64,000 bases of DNA from JACVRW01 sp963765135. GTDB lineage: Bacteria; Actinomycetota; Thermoleophilia; Solirubrobacterales; Thermoleophilaceae. Under the pieces are notes generated by a model. It was given only the letters and a program-made list of their open reading frames with translations, was not told the DNA's origin and did not search any database. The position numbers and the translations under genes were made by a program. Positions 25,630 through 36,425 of the stretch are shown one piece after another. The stretch is from contig CAVXUX010000004.1 of NCBI GenBank assembly GCA_963765135.1, positions 1 to 64,000 on the forward strand. Reading direction: 5' to 3'. Every line of letters begins with the position of its first letter. The stretch's first letter is position 1.

Positions 25630-27013
25630 CGGCTCGGATCTCCTCGCGCTCCTGGGCGCCGGCCAGCATCGCGCGGATGTGGTCGGTGGGGGGTGCCTCG
25701 GCGGCGCCCGTCTCCATGACTCGCAGCATCGCCGCGACGACCTCCGGATCGAACTGGGTGCCGGCGTTCGTCGACCAGCTCGGCGATCGCCTGCTCGTGC
25801 GGGAGCGCCGCGCGGTAGGGGCGAGTGGTGGTCATCGCGTTGTAGGCGTCGCAGACGAACACGACGCGCGCGGGGAGCGGGATCTCCTCGCCCCGCAGGC
25901 CGTCCGGGTAGCCCTTGCCGTCCCAGCGCTCGTGGCACGAGCGCACGACCTCGCCGACCCGCCCCAGCAGGCCGCCGATGCGGTCGAGCATGAACTGACC
26001 CTCGATCGTGTGGGTCTTCATCACCTCGAACTCGCTGTCGGTGAGGGCGGCCGGCTTGCGCAGGATCTCCTTCGGGATGGCGATCTTGCCCACGTCGTGG
26101 AGGAGGGCGGCGAACTCGAGCTCCTGGCAGCTCGTACTTGTCCATTCCGATCTCCTGCGCCACGCCGCGGGCCAGCTCCACGACGGAGCGCGAGTGCTCG
26201 GCCGTGTAGTCGTCGTCGAACTCGACGACGTCGACGAGCAGCATCACGGTGCCGCGATAGGCGCGGTGCAGCTCGAGGGTGGCCGTCCAGCGCTCACTGC
26301 GGTCGCGCGAGAAGACCGTGAGCAGCCACACCAGAGGGCCGATCACCAGCAGGACGAGCGGCTGGACGGTGGCCGCGAGCGCGGGGAAGAATCCGATTGC
26401 GGAGAAGGTCGCCGCGACGCGATTCGTACCGAGGCAGTTCTTTGCGACCTCCATCAGCGGCTTGCCATGGAGGAGCTGGTCGCGGGTGAGGGCCCAAGCG
26501 AAGTCGCGCGAGGGCCGACGCAGCCAGCGCGAGCAGGTAGATCCCGAGGTGGTCGAGGGACGGCGGACCGGGCGCCCACGCGGCAAGCACCAGCACCGGC
26601 CCCATGCAGAACCACGTGTCCGGGATGGTCGTGATCCAGCGATCGCGATGCCACTCCCCGCGCACGTACTCCGGCAGCGTGGCGAGCACGGCAGCCAGCG
26701 CGGCCAGCAGCGGCACGAGGTTGAGCGGCGCGAGGAAGAGCAGCGGGACGAAGACGAGCTCCTCGGCCGACATGTACAGATCGCCGTACTCGAAGCGCAC
26801 CCGTGAGACGACCGCGTAGCCGACCACGAGTGCGACGACCAGCAGCCAGTCCGTGTCGCGCTGGTCCTCCACGAACACGGCGATCGCGACGGCGACGGCC
26901 AGGAACAGCAGTGCGGACACAGTGTCGACGACGCGCTCGCGCGCGTCCATTCCTTGCTTGCGACGCTCGCGCGCCTCGCCGACGAGGTGCTCGTCCTGCA
27001 TCAAGAGCCTCAT
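25622..27013 (-). CDS. Membrane-bound HD-GYP domain protein (several frame breaks)
   Basis: About 460 residues. The N-terminal half has six or so helices (TVSALLFLAVAVAIAVFV, WLLVVALVVGYAVV, LVPLLAALAAVLATL, ALAATVQPLVLLVIGPLVWL) as sensory domain. The rest is HD-GYP: YTAEHSRSVVELARGVA, LLHDVGKIAIPKEIL (HD), HERWDGKGYPDGLRGEEIPL (GYP) and CDAYNAMTTTRPYR. HD-GYP proteins break down cyclic di-GMP. Frame breaks lie near 26520, 26125 and 25770; corrected, it ends EEIRAAT at 25622. Start is ATG 27013 or 27001. It is divergent from alaS. Confidence 0.8.
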
Positions 27014-27169
27014 CGTCCAGATCAGGGGGGCAGCAAGAGGGCGCGCGCCCGCAATGCACACCTTTGCCGTGCAAACCTCCAATGGAAGGGCAGCCTTTGA
27101 GGGCGTCCGGCCCGAAGTTGCACGGATCGGGCCCCTTGCAACGGGGGTTGCACGCCTAGACTCCACGCG

Positions 27170-29810
27170 ATGAAGGCGGCCGAGATCCGCGAGCAGTTCC
27201 TGTCTTTCTTCGAGGCGCGCGACCACCTGCGCCTGCCTTCGGCGTCGCTCGTGCCGTCCGTCCACGACCCGTCGGTGCTGCTCACGACCGCGGGGATGCA
27301 GCCGCTCAAGCCCTACTTCAGGGGCGAGGAGGAGCCGCCGTCGCGCCGGCTGACCACCTGCCAGAAGAGCTTCCGCACCGTCGACATCGAGGTGGTCGGC
27401 ACCACCAAGCGCCACCTGACCTTCTTCGAGATGCTCGGCAACTTCTCGGTCGGCGACTACTTCAAGCAGGGTGCCGCCGAGTTCGCCTGGGAGCTCTCGA
27501 CGCAGGGCTTCGGCGCTCGACCCGGAGAGCATCTGGATCTCGGTCTTCGGCGGCGACGACGACCTCGGGCTCGGCCCCGACGAGGAGGCGATCGAGGTCT
27601 GGCGCTCGATCGGCATTCCCGACGAGCGGATCGTCCAGCTCGGCCGCGACGACAACTTCTGGCAGTCCGGCCCGGCCGGGCCATGCGGCCCGTGCTCGGA
27701 GCTCTACCTGGATCGCGGGCTCGCGTTCGGCGCCGAGGAGGACCGTCCGGGCGACGACACCGAGCGCTTCCTCGAGTTCTGGAACCTCGTCTTCATGCAG
27801 TACGAGCTGCACGCGGACGGGTCGATGACCGAGCTGCCCATGAAGAACATCGACACCGGGCTCGGCGTGGAGCGCATGGCGGCGATCCTCCAGGGCGTGG
27901 AGTCGGTCTTCGAGACCGACATCCTGCGGCCGCTCGTCGAGCTGGGCGAGGAGCTGTCCGGGCGCAAGTGGGGCCAGGACGAGGTGACCACCCGCGCGCT
28001 CGGCGTGCTGGCCGACCACGGTCGCGGCGGCGGCGTTCCTGATGGCCGACGGCGTGGTGCCCTCGAACGAGGAGCGCGGCTACGTGCTGCGCCGGATCAT
28101 GCGCAGGACGATGCGCCAGGGTCACGTGCTCGGCATCGAGGGGGCGTTCCTGCCACGGCTCTACGAGCGCGTGGTGGAGACGATGGGCGACGTCTATCCG
28201 GAACTGAAGCGCGAGTGGTCGACGATCGAGCGCTGGGCGCGCTCGGAGGAGGAGAGCTTCAGCCGCACGCTGGAGCAGGGCGAGCGCCTGCTGGCCGAGC
28301 TGATCACGGCGGCCAAGGCGGAGCAGACGTCGTGGGTCTCCGCGGAGGACGCCTTCCGCCTCCACGACACCTACGGCTTCCCCTACGAGATGACCAAGGA
28401 GCTGCTCGCCGAGGAGGGCCTGTCGGTCGACGACGCGGGCTTCGAGGAGCTGATGGAGCAGGCGCGCGACGTGTCGCGGCGCGGCGGCGCGTACGCGACC
28501 GCGGGCGCGCGGCGGGGAGCTCCACGTGAGCCACGACGAGGTGATGCGCTTCGCGCGCGACGCCGGCTTCCGCACGCGCTTCGTCGGCTACGAGACGACC
28601 GAGGCCGACACCGTCCTGCGCGTCGCCGAGCGCGCCAACGGCTGGGTGCTGGCCAAGCTCGAGGAGTCGCCCTTCTACCCAGAGGGCGGCGGCCAGGTGT
28701 CCGACAGCGGCCTGGTCGAGACGCCCAGCGGTCGCGCGCGCGTGGTCGACGTGTACCGGCTCGGCGACGACCAGGCGCTTGCGCTCGAGCCGCTCGAGGG
28801 CGAGCTGGGCCCGGGCGAGTCGGCCAAGGCGGTCGTCGAGCGGGGCGAGCGGCTGGCGACGATGCGCAACCACACAGCCACCCACCTGCTGCACGCGGCG
28901 CTGCGCCGCGAGCTCGGCGACCACGTGCGCCAGGCCGGCTCGTACGTCGGCCCCGACAAGCTGCGCTTCGACTTCACCCACGGACAGCGCCTCTCCGAGG
29001 ACGAGCTGGCCGCGGTCGAGCGGCTCGTGTCGGGCTGGGTGACCGACAACCACCCGGTGCGCGCGATCGAGACCACTCGCGACGAGGCCGAGCGTCTCGG
29101 CGCGATGGCGCTGTTCGGCGAGAAGTACGGCGACTGGGTGCGCATGGTCGAGGTCGAGGCGGTGTCGCGCGAGCTGTGCGGCGGCACGCACGTGGCCACG
29201 ACCGGCGAGCTGGGGCTGTTCCACCTCGTCAACGAGAGCTCGAGCGCATCGAACGTGCGCCGCATCGAGGCGGTCACCGGCCCGGTCAGCGCCGAGCTGT
29301 TCCGCGAGCGCACCGAGCGCCTGGCCGAGCTGGCGGCGCTCCTGCGCGTGCCGGAGGACGCGGTGGTGCGGAGCGTCGAGAAGTTGGCCGAGCGCGTCAA
29401 GGAGCTGGAGCGGGGAGCGGGGAGACGCGCCCGATCGCGGCCTCGCCGACCAGCTCGTGGAGGGTGCCGGCGAGATCGGCGGTGTGCGTGTGGTCGTGGA
29501 GCCGGTCAGCGCGCCCGACGCGAAGGCGCTGCTGGCGCTGTCCGACGCCGTGCGCCAGCGACTCGGCGACGCCGCGGTCGTGCTGGGAACCGCCGTCGAC
29601 GGGCGCGTGCACCTGGTCGCCAACGTCGCCCCGGCCGCGGTCGAGCGCGGCGTGAAGGCTGGCGACGTGGTGCGGGCGGCCGCCGAGGTCGCCGGCGGCG
29701 GCGGGGGCGGGCGCGACACGATGGCGCAGGCGGGCGGCCGCGACCCCGAGAAGCTGCCCGAGGCGCTCGCCACCGCGCGCACCGCGATCGAGCAGGCACT
29801 GCGGGGCTGA
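27170..29810 (+). CDS. alaS: Alanine--tRNA ligase (four frame breaks)
   Basis: About 880 residues. It begins KAAEIREQFLSFFEARDHLR and has the catalytic domain (GMQPLKPYFRGEEEPPSRRL, CQKSFRTVDIEVVG, NIDTGLGVERMAAILQG), the editing domain (HTATHLLHAALRRELGDHVRQ cut short here, then CGGTHV), and the C-terminal DHHA1 region (GGGGGGRDTMAQAGG). Breaks near 27514 (extra G before LDPES), 28021, 28506 and 29420. The gene order alaS-ruvX-mltG-aroE is common in actinobacteria and firmicutes. The stop TGA overlaps ATG of ruvX by one base. Errors are likelier than loss in this essential gene. Confidence 0.92.
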
Positions 29811-30211
29811 TGTCGCGCATCCTGGCCCTCGACCACGGGTCGGCCCGCTGCGGCTGCGCCATCTCGGACCCGTCCGGGACGCTCGCGACGCCGCTCGAGG
29901 TGGTGGAACGGCCCGACTCGAAGGCGGGGCTGGCAGCGCTCGCCCGGATCGTGGCCGAGCGCGGCGTCGAGCGCGTGGTGGTCGGCCTGCCGATCACGCT
30001 CGGCGGTGAGCAGGGCGAGCAGGCCGGGGAGGCGCGTGCGTTTGCGGAGAAGCTCGACCGGAGACTGAACGTTCCGGTGGAGCTGTACGACGAGCGCCTG
30101 ACAACGCGGCTCGCGGAGCGCACCGGGGGAGCCGGGGACGAGGATTCCCGGGCTGCTGCGCACCTGCTCGAGAGCTACCTCGCCCGCGCGTCCGCGGGCT
30201 CGCGCGAGTGA
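29810..30211 (+). CDS. ruvX: Holliday junction resolvase-like protein RuvX (YqgF)
   Basis: 133 residues of the RNase H-like YqgF fold: ILALDHGSARCGCAISDP with the first acidic residue, VVVGLPITLGGEQGEQ, and ELYDERLTTRLAE before DSRAAAHLLESYL. The family is linked to 16S rRNA 5'-end maturation and Holliday junction cleavage. ATG 29810 overlaps the alaS stop by one base; the stop overlaps mltG by GTGA. No frame break. Confidence 0.92.
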   Translation: MSRILALDHGSARCGCAISDPSGTLATPLEVVERPDSKAGLAALARIVAERGVERVVVGLPITLGGEQGEQAGEARAFAEKLDRRLNVPVELYDERLTTRLAERTGGAGDEDSRAAAHLLESYLARASAGSRE

Positions 30212-31528
30212 GCGACGGACCGCCGCCCGTCCCGGGCGGACGCTCGCCGGAGGAACGCGAGGCCGCGCGCCGCGAGCGCGAGGCACGCAGGGCGGGGCAG
30301 GGCGGAGCGCCGCCACCCGAACCGCCGCCCCCCGAGCGCGATTGGCTGGCCGAGGCGGAGCGCCTGACGGCCCCGCCGCCGGCCGAGCCGGCTCGCGACG
30401 GGGCCGGCCCCCCGGCCGACGGACGCGTCACCGGCCGCCGCCCGGCGTTCGGGGGCTCTACGCGCTTCGGCGGCCCCGCCCGCGCGCGCCGCCCGCGCGG
30501 CCGCCGCCTCTTCGCCCTCGCGGCGGTGGGCGTGGTCCTGGTGGGGCTCGCCTGGTTTTTGATCTCGCTCTTCCAGCCCTTCAAGGGCGACGGCGAGGGC
30601 GAGGTGCGCGTGACGATCCCCCAGGGCGCGAGCCTCGGGGAGATCGCCGACCTGCTGGAGAGCAAGGGCGTGGTGTCCAGCTCCTCGTTCTTCCAGCTGC
30701 GCGCGCGGCTGGCCGGCCGCAGCGGCAACCTCAAGCCGGGCAACTACACGCTCGCGCGCGACATGACCTTCATGGGCGCACTCGACCGACTCGAGGAGGG
30801 GCTGCCGCCCGACGTCGTCCAAATCGGCGATTCCGGAGGGCCTGTCGCGCGCCGAGGTGGCGCCGCGCGTGCGGCGCCTGAAGGGCAACTACATCAAGGC
30901 CACCCGCCACAACCCGAACCTCGATCCGCGCGACTACAAGGCGAAGGGGGCCAAGAGCCTCGAGGGCTTCCTGTTCCCCGCCACCTACGAGCTCAAGAAG
31001 GGCCAGCGCGTGCGCAAGCTGGTCGACCAGCAGCTGGCCGCCTTCAAGCGCAACTTCGACACCGTCGACCTGCGCTACGCGCGCAGCAAGAACCTGACGC
31101 CGTACGACGTGCTGATCATCGCGTCGCTAGTCGAGCGGGAGGTGCAGGTGCCGAAGGAGCGGCCGCTCGTGGCGTCGGTGATCTACAACCGGCTCAAGAC
31201 CGGCCTGCGCCTGGACATCGACGCCACCGTGCGCTTCGTGGTCGGGAAGTGGTCCGGCGCGCTGCGCGTGTCGGAGCTGCAGAACCCGAGCCCGTACAAC
31301 ACCCGCGTGCACGCGGGCCTGCCGCCGGGCCCGATCGGGAGCCCCGGGCTCGCGTCGATCAAGGCCGCAGCCCGTCCCGCCAAGACGAACTACCTCTTCT
31401 ACGTGGCCGCCGTCTGCGGCAACGGCAGCCACAAGTTCGCGTCCACCGACGCCCAGTTCCAGCGCTACGTGGACGCCTACAACCGGGCCCGCGACGAGCG
31501 CGGCGGCAAGTCGCCGACCGAGTGTTGA
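30208..31528 (+). CDS. mltG: Endolytic transglycosylase MltG (one frame break)
   Basis: About 440 residues. A long Pro/Arg-rich inside segment (about 1-105) comes before one helix (LFALAAVGVVLVGLAWFLIS), then a LysM-like part (VRVTIPQGASLGEIADLLES) and the YceG domain with SLEGFLFPATYELKKG and the catalytic region IIASLVEREVQVPKER. It cuts new glycan strands and sets their length. Frame break near 30826, an extra G in ATC-G-GCG. GTG start and TGA stop overlap ruvX and aroE. It acts at the outer face of the membrane. Confidence 0.9.
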
Positions 31529-32295
31529 GCGCGCTAGCGGGCGTCCTCGGGTTCCCGGTCGGGCACAGCCGCTCGCCGGCGATGATGAACGCGGCGTTCG
31601 GCGAGCTCGGCATCGACTGGCGCTACCTGCGCCTGCCGGTTGCGCCCGAGCGCTTCGACGAGACCGTCCGCGCCCTGCCCGCCTCCGGCTTCCTGGGCGC
31701 CAACGTGACGATCCCGCACAAGGTCGCCGCCCACGACCTGTCCGACGACCTGACCGCCGCGGCGGCGGCGATCGGCGCCGTCAACACGCTCGCGTTCGCC
31801 GACGGGCGCATCCTCGGCGACAACACCGACGCCGGCGGCCTGATCGACGCGCTCGACCTGGACCTGCGAGGCGCCCGCGCGCTCGTGCTGGGTGCGGGCG
31901 GCACCGGCCGCGCGGCCGTGTGGGCGCTGCGCGAGGCGGGCGCCGACGTGGCCGTGTGGAACCGCACCCCCGAGCGCGCCGCGGAGCTCGCGCAGGAGTT
32001 CGCCGTGCGCCACGCGCGCGCACCCGAGCCCGCGCGCGTGCTGGTGAACGTGACCTCCCTGGGGATGCACGGCGAGGACCTGCCGGGGGAGATCGGCCTG
32101 GCCGGGGTGGAGCCCGAGATCGTGGCCGACGTGGTCTACGGCGGCGGACGGACGCCGCTCTGCCGCTGGGGCGAGCAGCAGGGCGCCCGAGTCGTCGACG
32201 GGCTCGAGATGCTGCTGCGTCAGGGTGCGCGCAGCTTCGAGCGCTGGACCGGCCAGCCGGCCCCGCTCGACGTGATGCGCGACGCCCTGCGCTAA
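31525..32295 (+). CDS. aroE: Shikimate dehydrogenase
   Basis: 256 residues from TTG 31525, which overlaps the mltG stop. N-terminal substrate site GFPVGHSRSPAMMNAAF, NVTIPHK with catalytic Lys, GAVNTL, NTDAGGL with the catalytic Asp, then Rossmann loop LVLGAGGTGRAAVWAL and NRTPERA (NADP-type). The C-terminus holds GLEMLLRQGARSFERWTG. It reduces 3-dehydroshikimate with NADPH. Other shikimate genes are at 50.1-53.2 kb. No frame break. Confidence 0.92.
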   Translation: MSALAGVLGFPVGHSRSPAMMNAAFGELGIDWRYLRLPVAPERFDETVRALPASGFLGANVTIPHKVAAHDLSDDLTAAAAAIGAVNTLAFADGRILGDNTDAGGLIDALDLDLRGARALVLGAGGTGRAAVWALREAGADVAVWNRTPERAAELAQEFAVRHARAPEPARVLVNVTSLGMHGEDLPGEIGLAGVEPEIVADVVYGGGRTPLCRWGEQQGARVVDGLEMLLRQGARSFERWTGQPAPLDVMRDALR

Positions 32296-32328
32296 ACCCG
32301 GCCCGCTGCCCTGCCGATACCGGTGGCA

Positions 32329-33551
32329 ATGGCGATTTCCCGCCCGTTCCTTCTCGCGCTTCTCGGAGTCGTCCTGCTCGGGGCCACGGTGCTCGCCGTT
32401 CAGAACGCGCGGGAGACGACGGACAACGACGCCGCCCCGGCGGCCGTGCAGTCCGACCCGGCGCCCGCGCCCGCGCAGACCCCGGCCCAGACCGCGCCGG
32501 CCGACACCCTGCGCGCGGCATTCGACTTCGGTCAGATCAAGAGCGGGCGCTTCTCCGCGGTGCTGGTGCTCGGCAGCGGTCGCGAGACCGGCAAGATCGC
32601 TCTGACCGGCGCGTTCGACCCCGGCACGGCCAAGGGCGTCCCCGACTTCAAGGTCAACGGCCGCGTCTCCGCCGGAGGGCAGCAGGTGAAGGGCGCGTTC
32701 GTGTCGGTTGGCGACAAGGCGTACTTCGTCCGCGGCGACACCGGCTGGCGCGTGCCCGCGCCGCTGTGGACGCCGGTCGCCGAGGGCAAGCTGTCGCTTC
32801 CCGTGCACCCGGCGACCTGGATGCGCGATGCCAAGTCCGAGGGCACCGAGATGATCGCGGGGGTCGAGACCGAGCACGTCTCGGCGCGCGTCGACTCGCA
32901 GGCCGTCGTCAACGATCTCGCGCAGGCCGCCCGCCAGAACGGCGGCGAACTGCCCAACCGCGGTGCGCTCGCCCGCGCGCTGAAGCGCGGCGAGGTCGAC
33001 CTGTGGGTCGGGAGCGACGATCACATCTTGCGCCGGTTCTCGATGAACGTGGCGTTCGCCGGCCGCGGGCGGCTGGAGCTGGACGTGCGCCTGAGTGACG
33101 TGAACAAGCCGCAGCAGATCGAGGCGCCCGCCCAGTGCGCGCCGGAGCGCCGGCTGGCGCGGCAGGCAGCCTCGCCCAGGGGCTCGCGAACGGCATCGGC
33201 GACCTGACCGGAGCCCCGACCAGCTCGCTGAAGGTTCTGACCAGCCCCAACCCGCGCCGGGCGGCCCGTGCGGTGCGCGACCACAAGAAGGTCGTGATCG
33301 TATTCGGCAACGCCCGCGCTCTCGACGACCGCGCCATGCTGCCCGTGATCCGGAGCGTGGACCGGCGCACCAAGGCGGTCGTGCTGATCGACGACGTCGC
33401 CGCGGTCGAGCGCTACGGCAAGCTCGTGGAGGACCTGGGCGTCTCCCAGACCCCGTCAATCGTGATCATCGATCGGTCGGGACACGCGCGGCTGCTCGAA
33501 GGCTTCACAGACGCCGACACTCTCACCCAAGCGGTCGCGGACGCGCGATGA
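32329..33551 (+). CDS. Secreted LppX/LprG-like domain joined to a thioredoxin-like domain (one frame break)
   Basis: About 407 residues if joined. A signal anchor (FLLALLGVVLLGATVLAVQN) leads to a Pro/Ala linker and a region like LppX/LprG proteins (SGRFSAVLVLGSGRETGKIA, WTPVAEGKLSLPV, LWVGSDDHILRRFSMNVAFA). After a break near 33133 comes a thioredoxin-like domain without CxxC (KKVVIVFGNARALDDRAML, VKLEDLGVSQTPS-type segment YGKLVEDLGVSQTPSIVIID). The stop overlaps pilB by ATGA, so it is probably part of the pilus operon. Two separate genes cannot be excluded: a GTG at 33135 could start the second part. Confidence 0.6.
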
Positions 33552-35318
33552 GCGAGGAGCCAGGCGGGTCGGCGCTTCGCGCCGTACCGGGTGGCCCCAC
33601 CGACCCTGAGGACGCCTCCAACGAGGAGGCCGTCGAGGGGCTCACCCCGCCGCGGCGCATGGCCATGTCGCGGTCGATCCCGGCCGTGATCGCCGAGCTG
33701 GGCTTCGCGGAGCGGGAGCGCGTGGACGCCGCGACCGCCCGGGCCCAGGAGACCGGCCGCACGCCGGAGCAGGTGCTGGTCGAGGACGAGATCGTGTCCA
33801 GCGACGAGCTGGCGCGCGCGACCGCGCAGCGCTTCGGGCTCTGTCACGTCGACCTGACCAGCTTCAAGATCGACCTGGCGGCGCTCAACCTGCTCAGCGC
33901 GCAGGCGGCTCGCCGGCTGAACGCCGCCCCGATCGGGTTCGACGAGGGCGGGCGCCTGCGGGTCGCGATCTCGGATCCGTCGAACGTGATCGCCCTCGAC
34001 GACCTGAAGTTGGTGAGCGGGCACGAGGTGCAGCCGGTGGTGGCCTCGGCAGAGGACATCCAGGGCCTGATCGGGCGCATGAGCCGGCTCGACGAGGCGG
34101 TCGCCGAGGCAGTCCTGGAGGGCGAGGCCGAGGTGGCCGACATCACCGAGATCCGCGAGTCCGCGGACGACGCGCCGGTGATGAAGCTGGTTAGCTCGAT
34201 CATCGCCCAAGCGGTCGAGGACCTCGCCTCGGACATCCACTTCGAGCCTGAGGGGCGGGAGATGCGCGTGCGGTTCCGTGTGGACGGCGTGCTGCGCGAG
34301 ACGACCACGATCCCGCGCCGCATGGTCGCCGGCGTGGTCTCGCGCGTCAAGATCATGGCCGACCTCGACATCGCCGAGAAGCGCGTGCCGCAGGACGGCC
34401 GCGTCTCGCTGACGGTCGACGGGCACGCGATCGACACGCGCGTGGTCACCATGCCGCGCGTCGACGGCGAGGGCATCGTGATGCGCATCCTCGACAAGTC
34501 GGCTGCGCTGATCGGGCTCGACCAGCTCGGCATGTCGGAGCAGAGCGCTGCCCTGTTCGAGGCTGGCTTCCGCCGCGCGCACGGCGCGGTGCTCGCGACC
34601 GGGCCGACCGGGTCGGGCAAGTCGACGACGCTCTACGGCGCGCTCAACGAGATCAACGTGCCCGAGCGCAACATCATCACGATCGAGGACCCGGTCGAGT
34701 ATCAGATGGCCGGGCGTCAATCAGCTCCAGGTGAACCTCAAGGCGGGCCTGACGTTCGCCGGCGGGCTGCGCGCCATGCTGCGCGCCGACCCCGACGTGA
34801 TCATGGTGGGGGAGATCCGCGACGGGGAGACGGCCAAGATCGCGGTCGAGTCTGCACTCACCGGCCACCTCGTCCTGTCGACCCTGCACACGAACGACGC
34901 GCCGTCGGCGATCACCCGGCTCACCGAGATGGGCATCGAGCCGTTCCTGACGGCCTCGGCGGTGTGCACGGTCGTGGCCCAGCGGCTCGTGCGCCAGCTC
35001 TGCACCTACTGCAAGAACCACACCACGCTGAGCGTCTCCTCGCTGGAGCGGGCCGGGTTCAGCGTGGCCTTCGATCTCGACGCCTACGAGCCGGTTGGCT
35101 GCAACCGCTGCGGCCACTCGGGCTACAAGGGCCGCACCGGCCTCTACGAGGTCATGCCGATCACGGATGAGATCCGAGATCTAACGGTCGAGCGTGCCGC
35201 TGCCGAAGAGATTCGCAAGATCGCCGTCGCGCAGGGGATGCGTCCGCTGCGGGCGGATGGGTTCGAAAAGGTCAAGAACGGCATCACGTCCATCGCCGAA
35301 GTTGCGAGGGTCACGTGA
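33548..35318 (+). CDS. pilB: Type IV pilus assembly ATPase PilB (one frame break)
   Basis: About 590 residues. Residues 40-170 resemble an MshEN domain (ELGFAERERVDAATARAQ, ARATAQRFGLCHVDL), which in related ATPases binds c-di-GMP. The ATPase core has GPTGSGKSTTLY (Walker A), ITIEDPVEYQ (Asp box), ADPDVIMVGEIRDGETA (Walker B) and the zinc site CTYCK...CNRCG. One extra G near 34713 shifts the frame between EYQMA and GVNQLQVNL. It powers pilus extension from the inner face of the membrane. ATG 33548 overlaps the previous gene. Confidence 0.92.
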
Positions 35319-35347
35319 TCGCCTCCTCCGGCCGATAAGGAGTGACG

Positions 35348-36421
35348 ATGGAGTTCGACTTCGCAGATGTCCTGCTGCAGGTGATGGACCGGAACGCCTC
35401 CGACCTCCACCTGACGGCGGGCTCCCCACCGATGATCCGCCATCACGGCAAGCTGCACGCGCTGGACTACCCGGTCCTGACGCCGCAGATGACGCGTGAG
35501 GTGATCTACTCGATCCTCACGAACGATCAGCGGCAGCGGCTCGAGACCGACTGGCAGATCGACTTCGCCTACTCGATCCCGGGCAAGGCGCGCTTCCGCG
35601 TCAACTCCTACTTCCAGCGCGCGTCGCTTTCGGCGGCCTTCCGCCTGATCCCAAGCGAGATGCCGAAGCTGCGCGACCTGGCGCTCCCGCCGATCCTGCA
35701 GGAGTTCGCCAAGAAGCCGCGCGGCTTCGTGCTCGTGACCGGACCGACCGGCTCGGGCAAGTCCACGACGCTCGCCGCGATGCTCGACATGATCAACGAG
35801 GAGCGCCACGAGCACATCCTCACGATCGAGGACCCGATCGAGTTCCTCCACAAGCACAAGAAGTGCATCGTCAACCAGCGCGAGCTGGGAGCCGATGCGC
35901 AGTCGTTCGCGCTCGGCCTCAAGGCCGCGCTGCGCCAGGACCCCGACGTGATCCTCGTGGGCGAGATGCGGGACCTCGAGACGATCTCCACCGCCCTGAC
36001 CGCGGCCGAGACCGGGCACCTCGTGTTCGCCACGCTCCACACGCAGGACACGGCTCAGACCGTGGACCGCATCGTGGACGTGTTCCCGCCCGATCAGCAG
36101 CAGCAGGTACGCGTGCAGCTGTCGGTCTCGCTGCAGGGCATCGTGACCCAGCAGCTGCTGCCCACGGCAGACGGCCTGGGCCGCACCGTTGCGGTGGAGG
36201 TGCTCGTGCCCACACCCGCCGTGCGCAACCTGATCCGCGAGGGCAAGACGCACCAGATCTACTCGACGCTCCAGACCGGCAACCAGTTCGGCATGCAGAC
36301 GATGGACTCGTCGCTCGCCCAGCTGGTGCGTGAGCAGAAGATCACGCGCGAGCTCGCCGAGGCGCGCTCGAGCACGCCGGAGGAGCTGCGCCGCCTGATG
36401 GGCACGGTCCGGGTGGCCTGA
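35348..36421 (+). CDS. pilT: Type IV pilus retraction ATPase PilT
   Basis: 357 residues. ASDLHLTAGSPPMIRHHGKL at the N-terminus, Walker A GPTGSGKSTTLA, ILTIEDPIEF, QDPDVILVGEMRDLETI and TLHTQDTAQTVDRIVDVFP are diagnostic for PilT. It retracts the pilus, giving twitching or DNA uptake. AAGGAG at 35337-35342 lies five bases before ATG 35348 and decides the start over GTG 35342. Sequence complete. Confidence 0.95.
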   Translation: MEFDFADVLLQVMDRNASDLHLTAGSPPMIRHHGKLHALDYPVLTPQMTREVIYSILTNDQRQRLETDWQIDFAYSIPGKARFRVNSYFQRASLSAAFRLIPSEMPKLRDLALPPILQEFAKKPRGFVLVTGPTGSGKSTTLAAMLDMINEERHEHILTIEDPIEFLHKHKKCIVNQRELGADAQSFALGLKAALRQDPDVILVGEMRDLETISTALTAAETGHLVFATLHTQDTAQTVDRIVDVFPPDQQQQVRVQLSVSLQGIVTQQLLPTADGLGRTVAVEVLVPTPAVRNLIREGKTHQIYSTLQTGNQFGMQTMDSSLAQLVREQKITRELAEARSSTPEELRRLMGTVRVA

Positions 36422-36425
36422 GCAG

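Noticed and set aside
28304..30316. A 670-codon minus-strand open frame over alaS and ruvX
   Set aside because: It is antisense to two clear genes and its product is low-complexity Arg/Ala/Ser.
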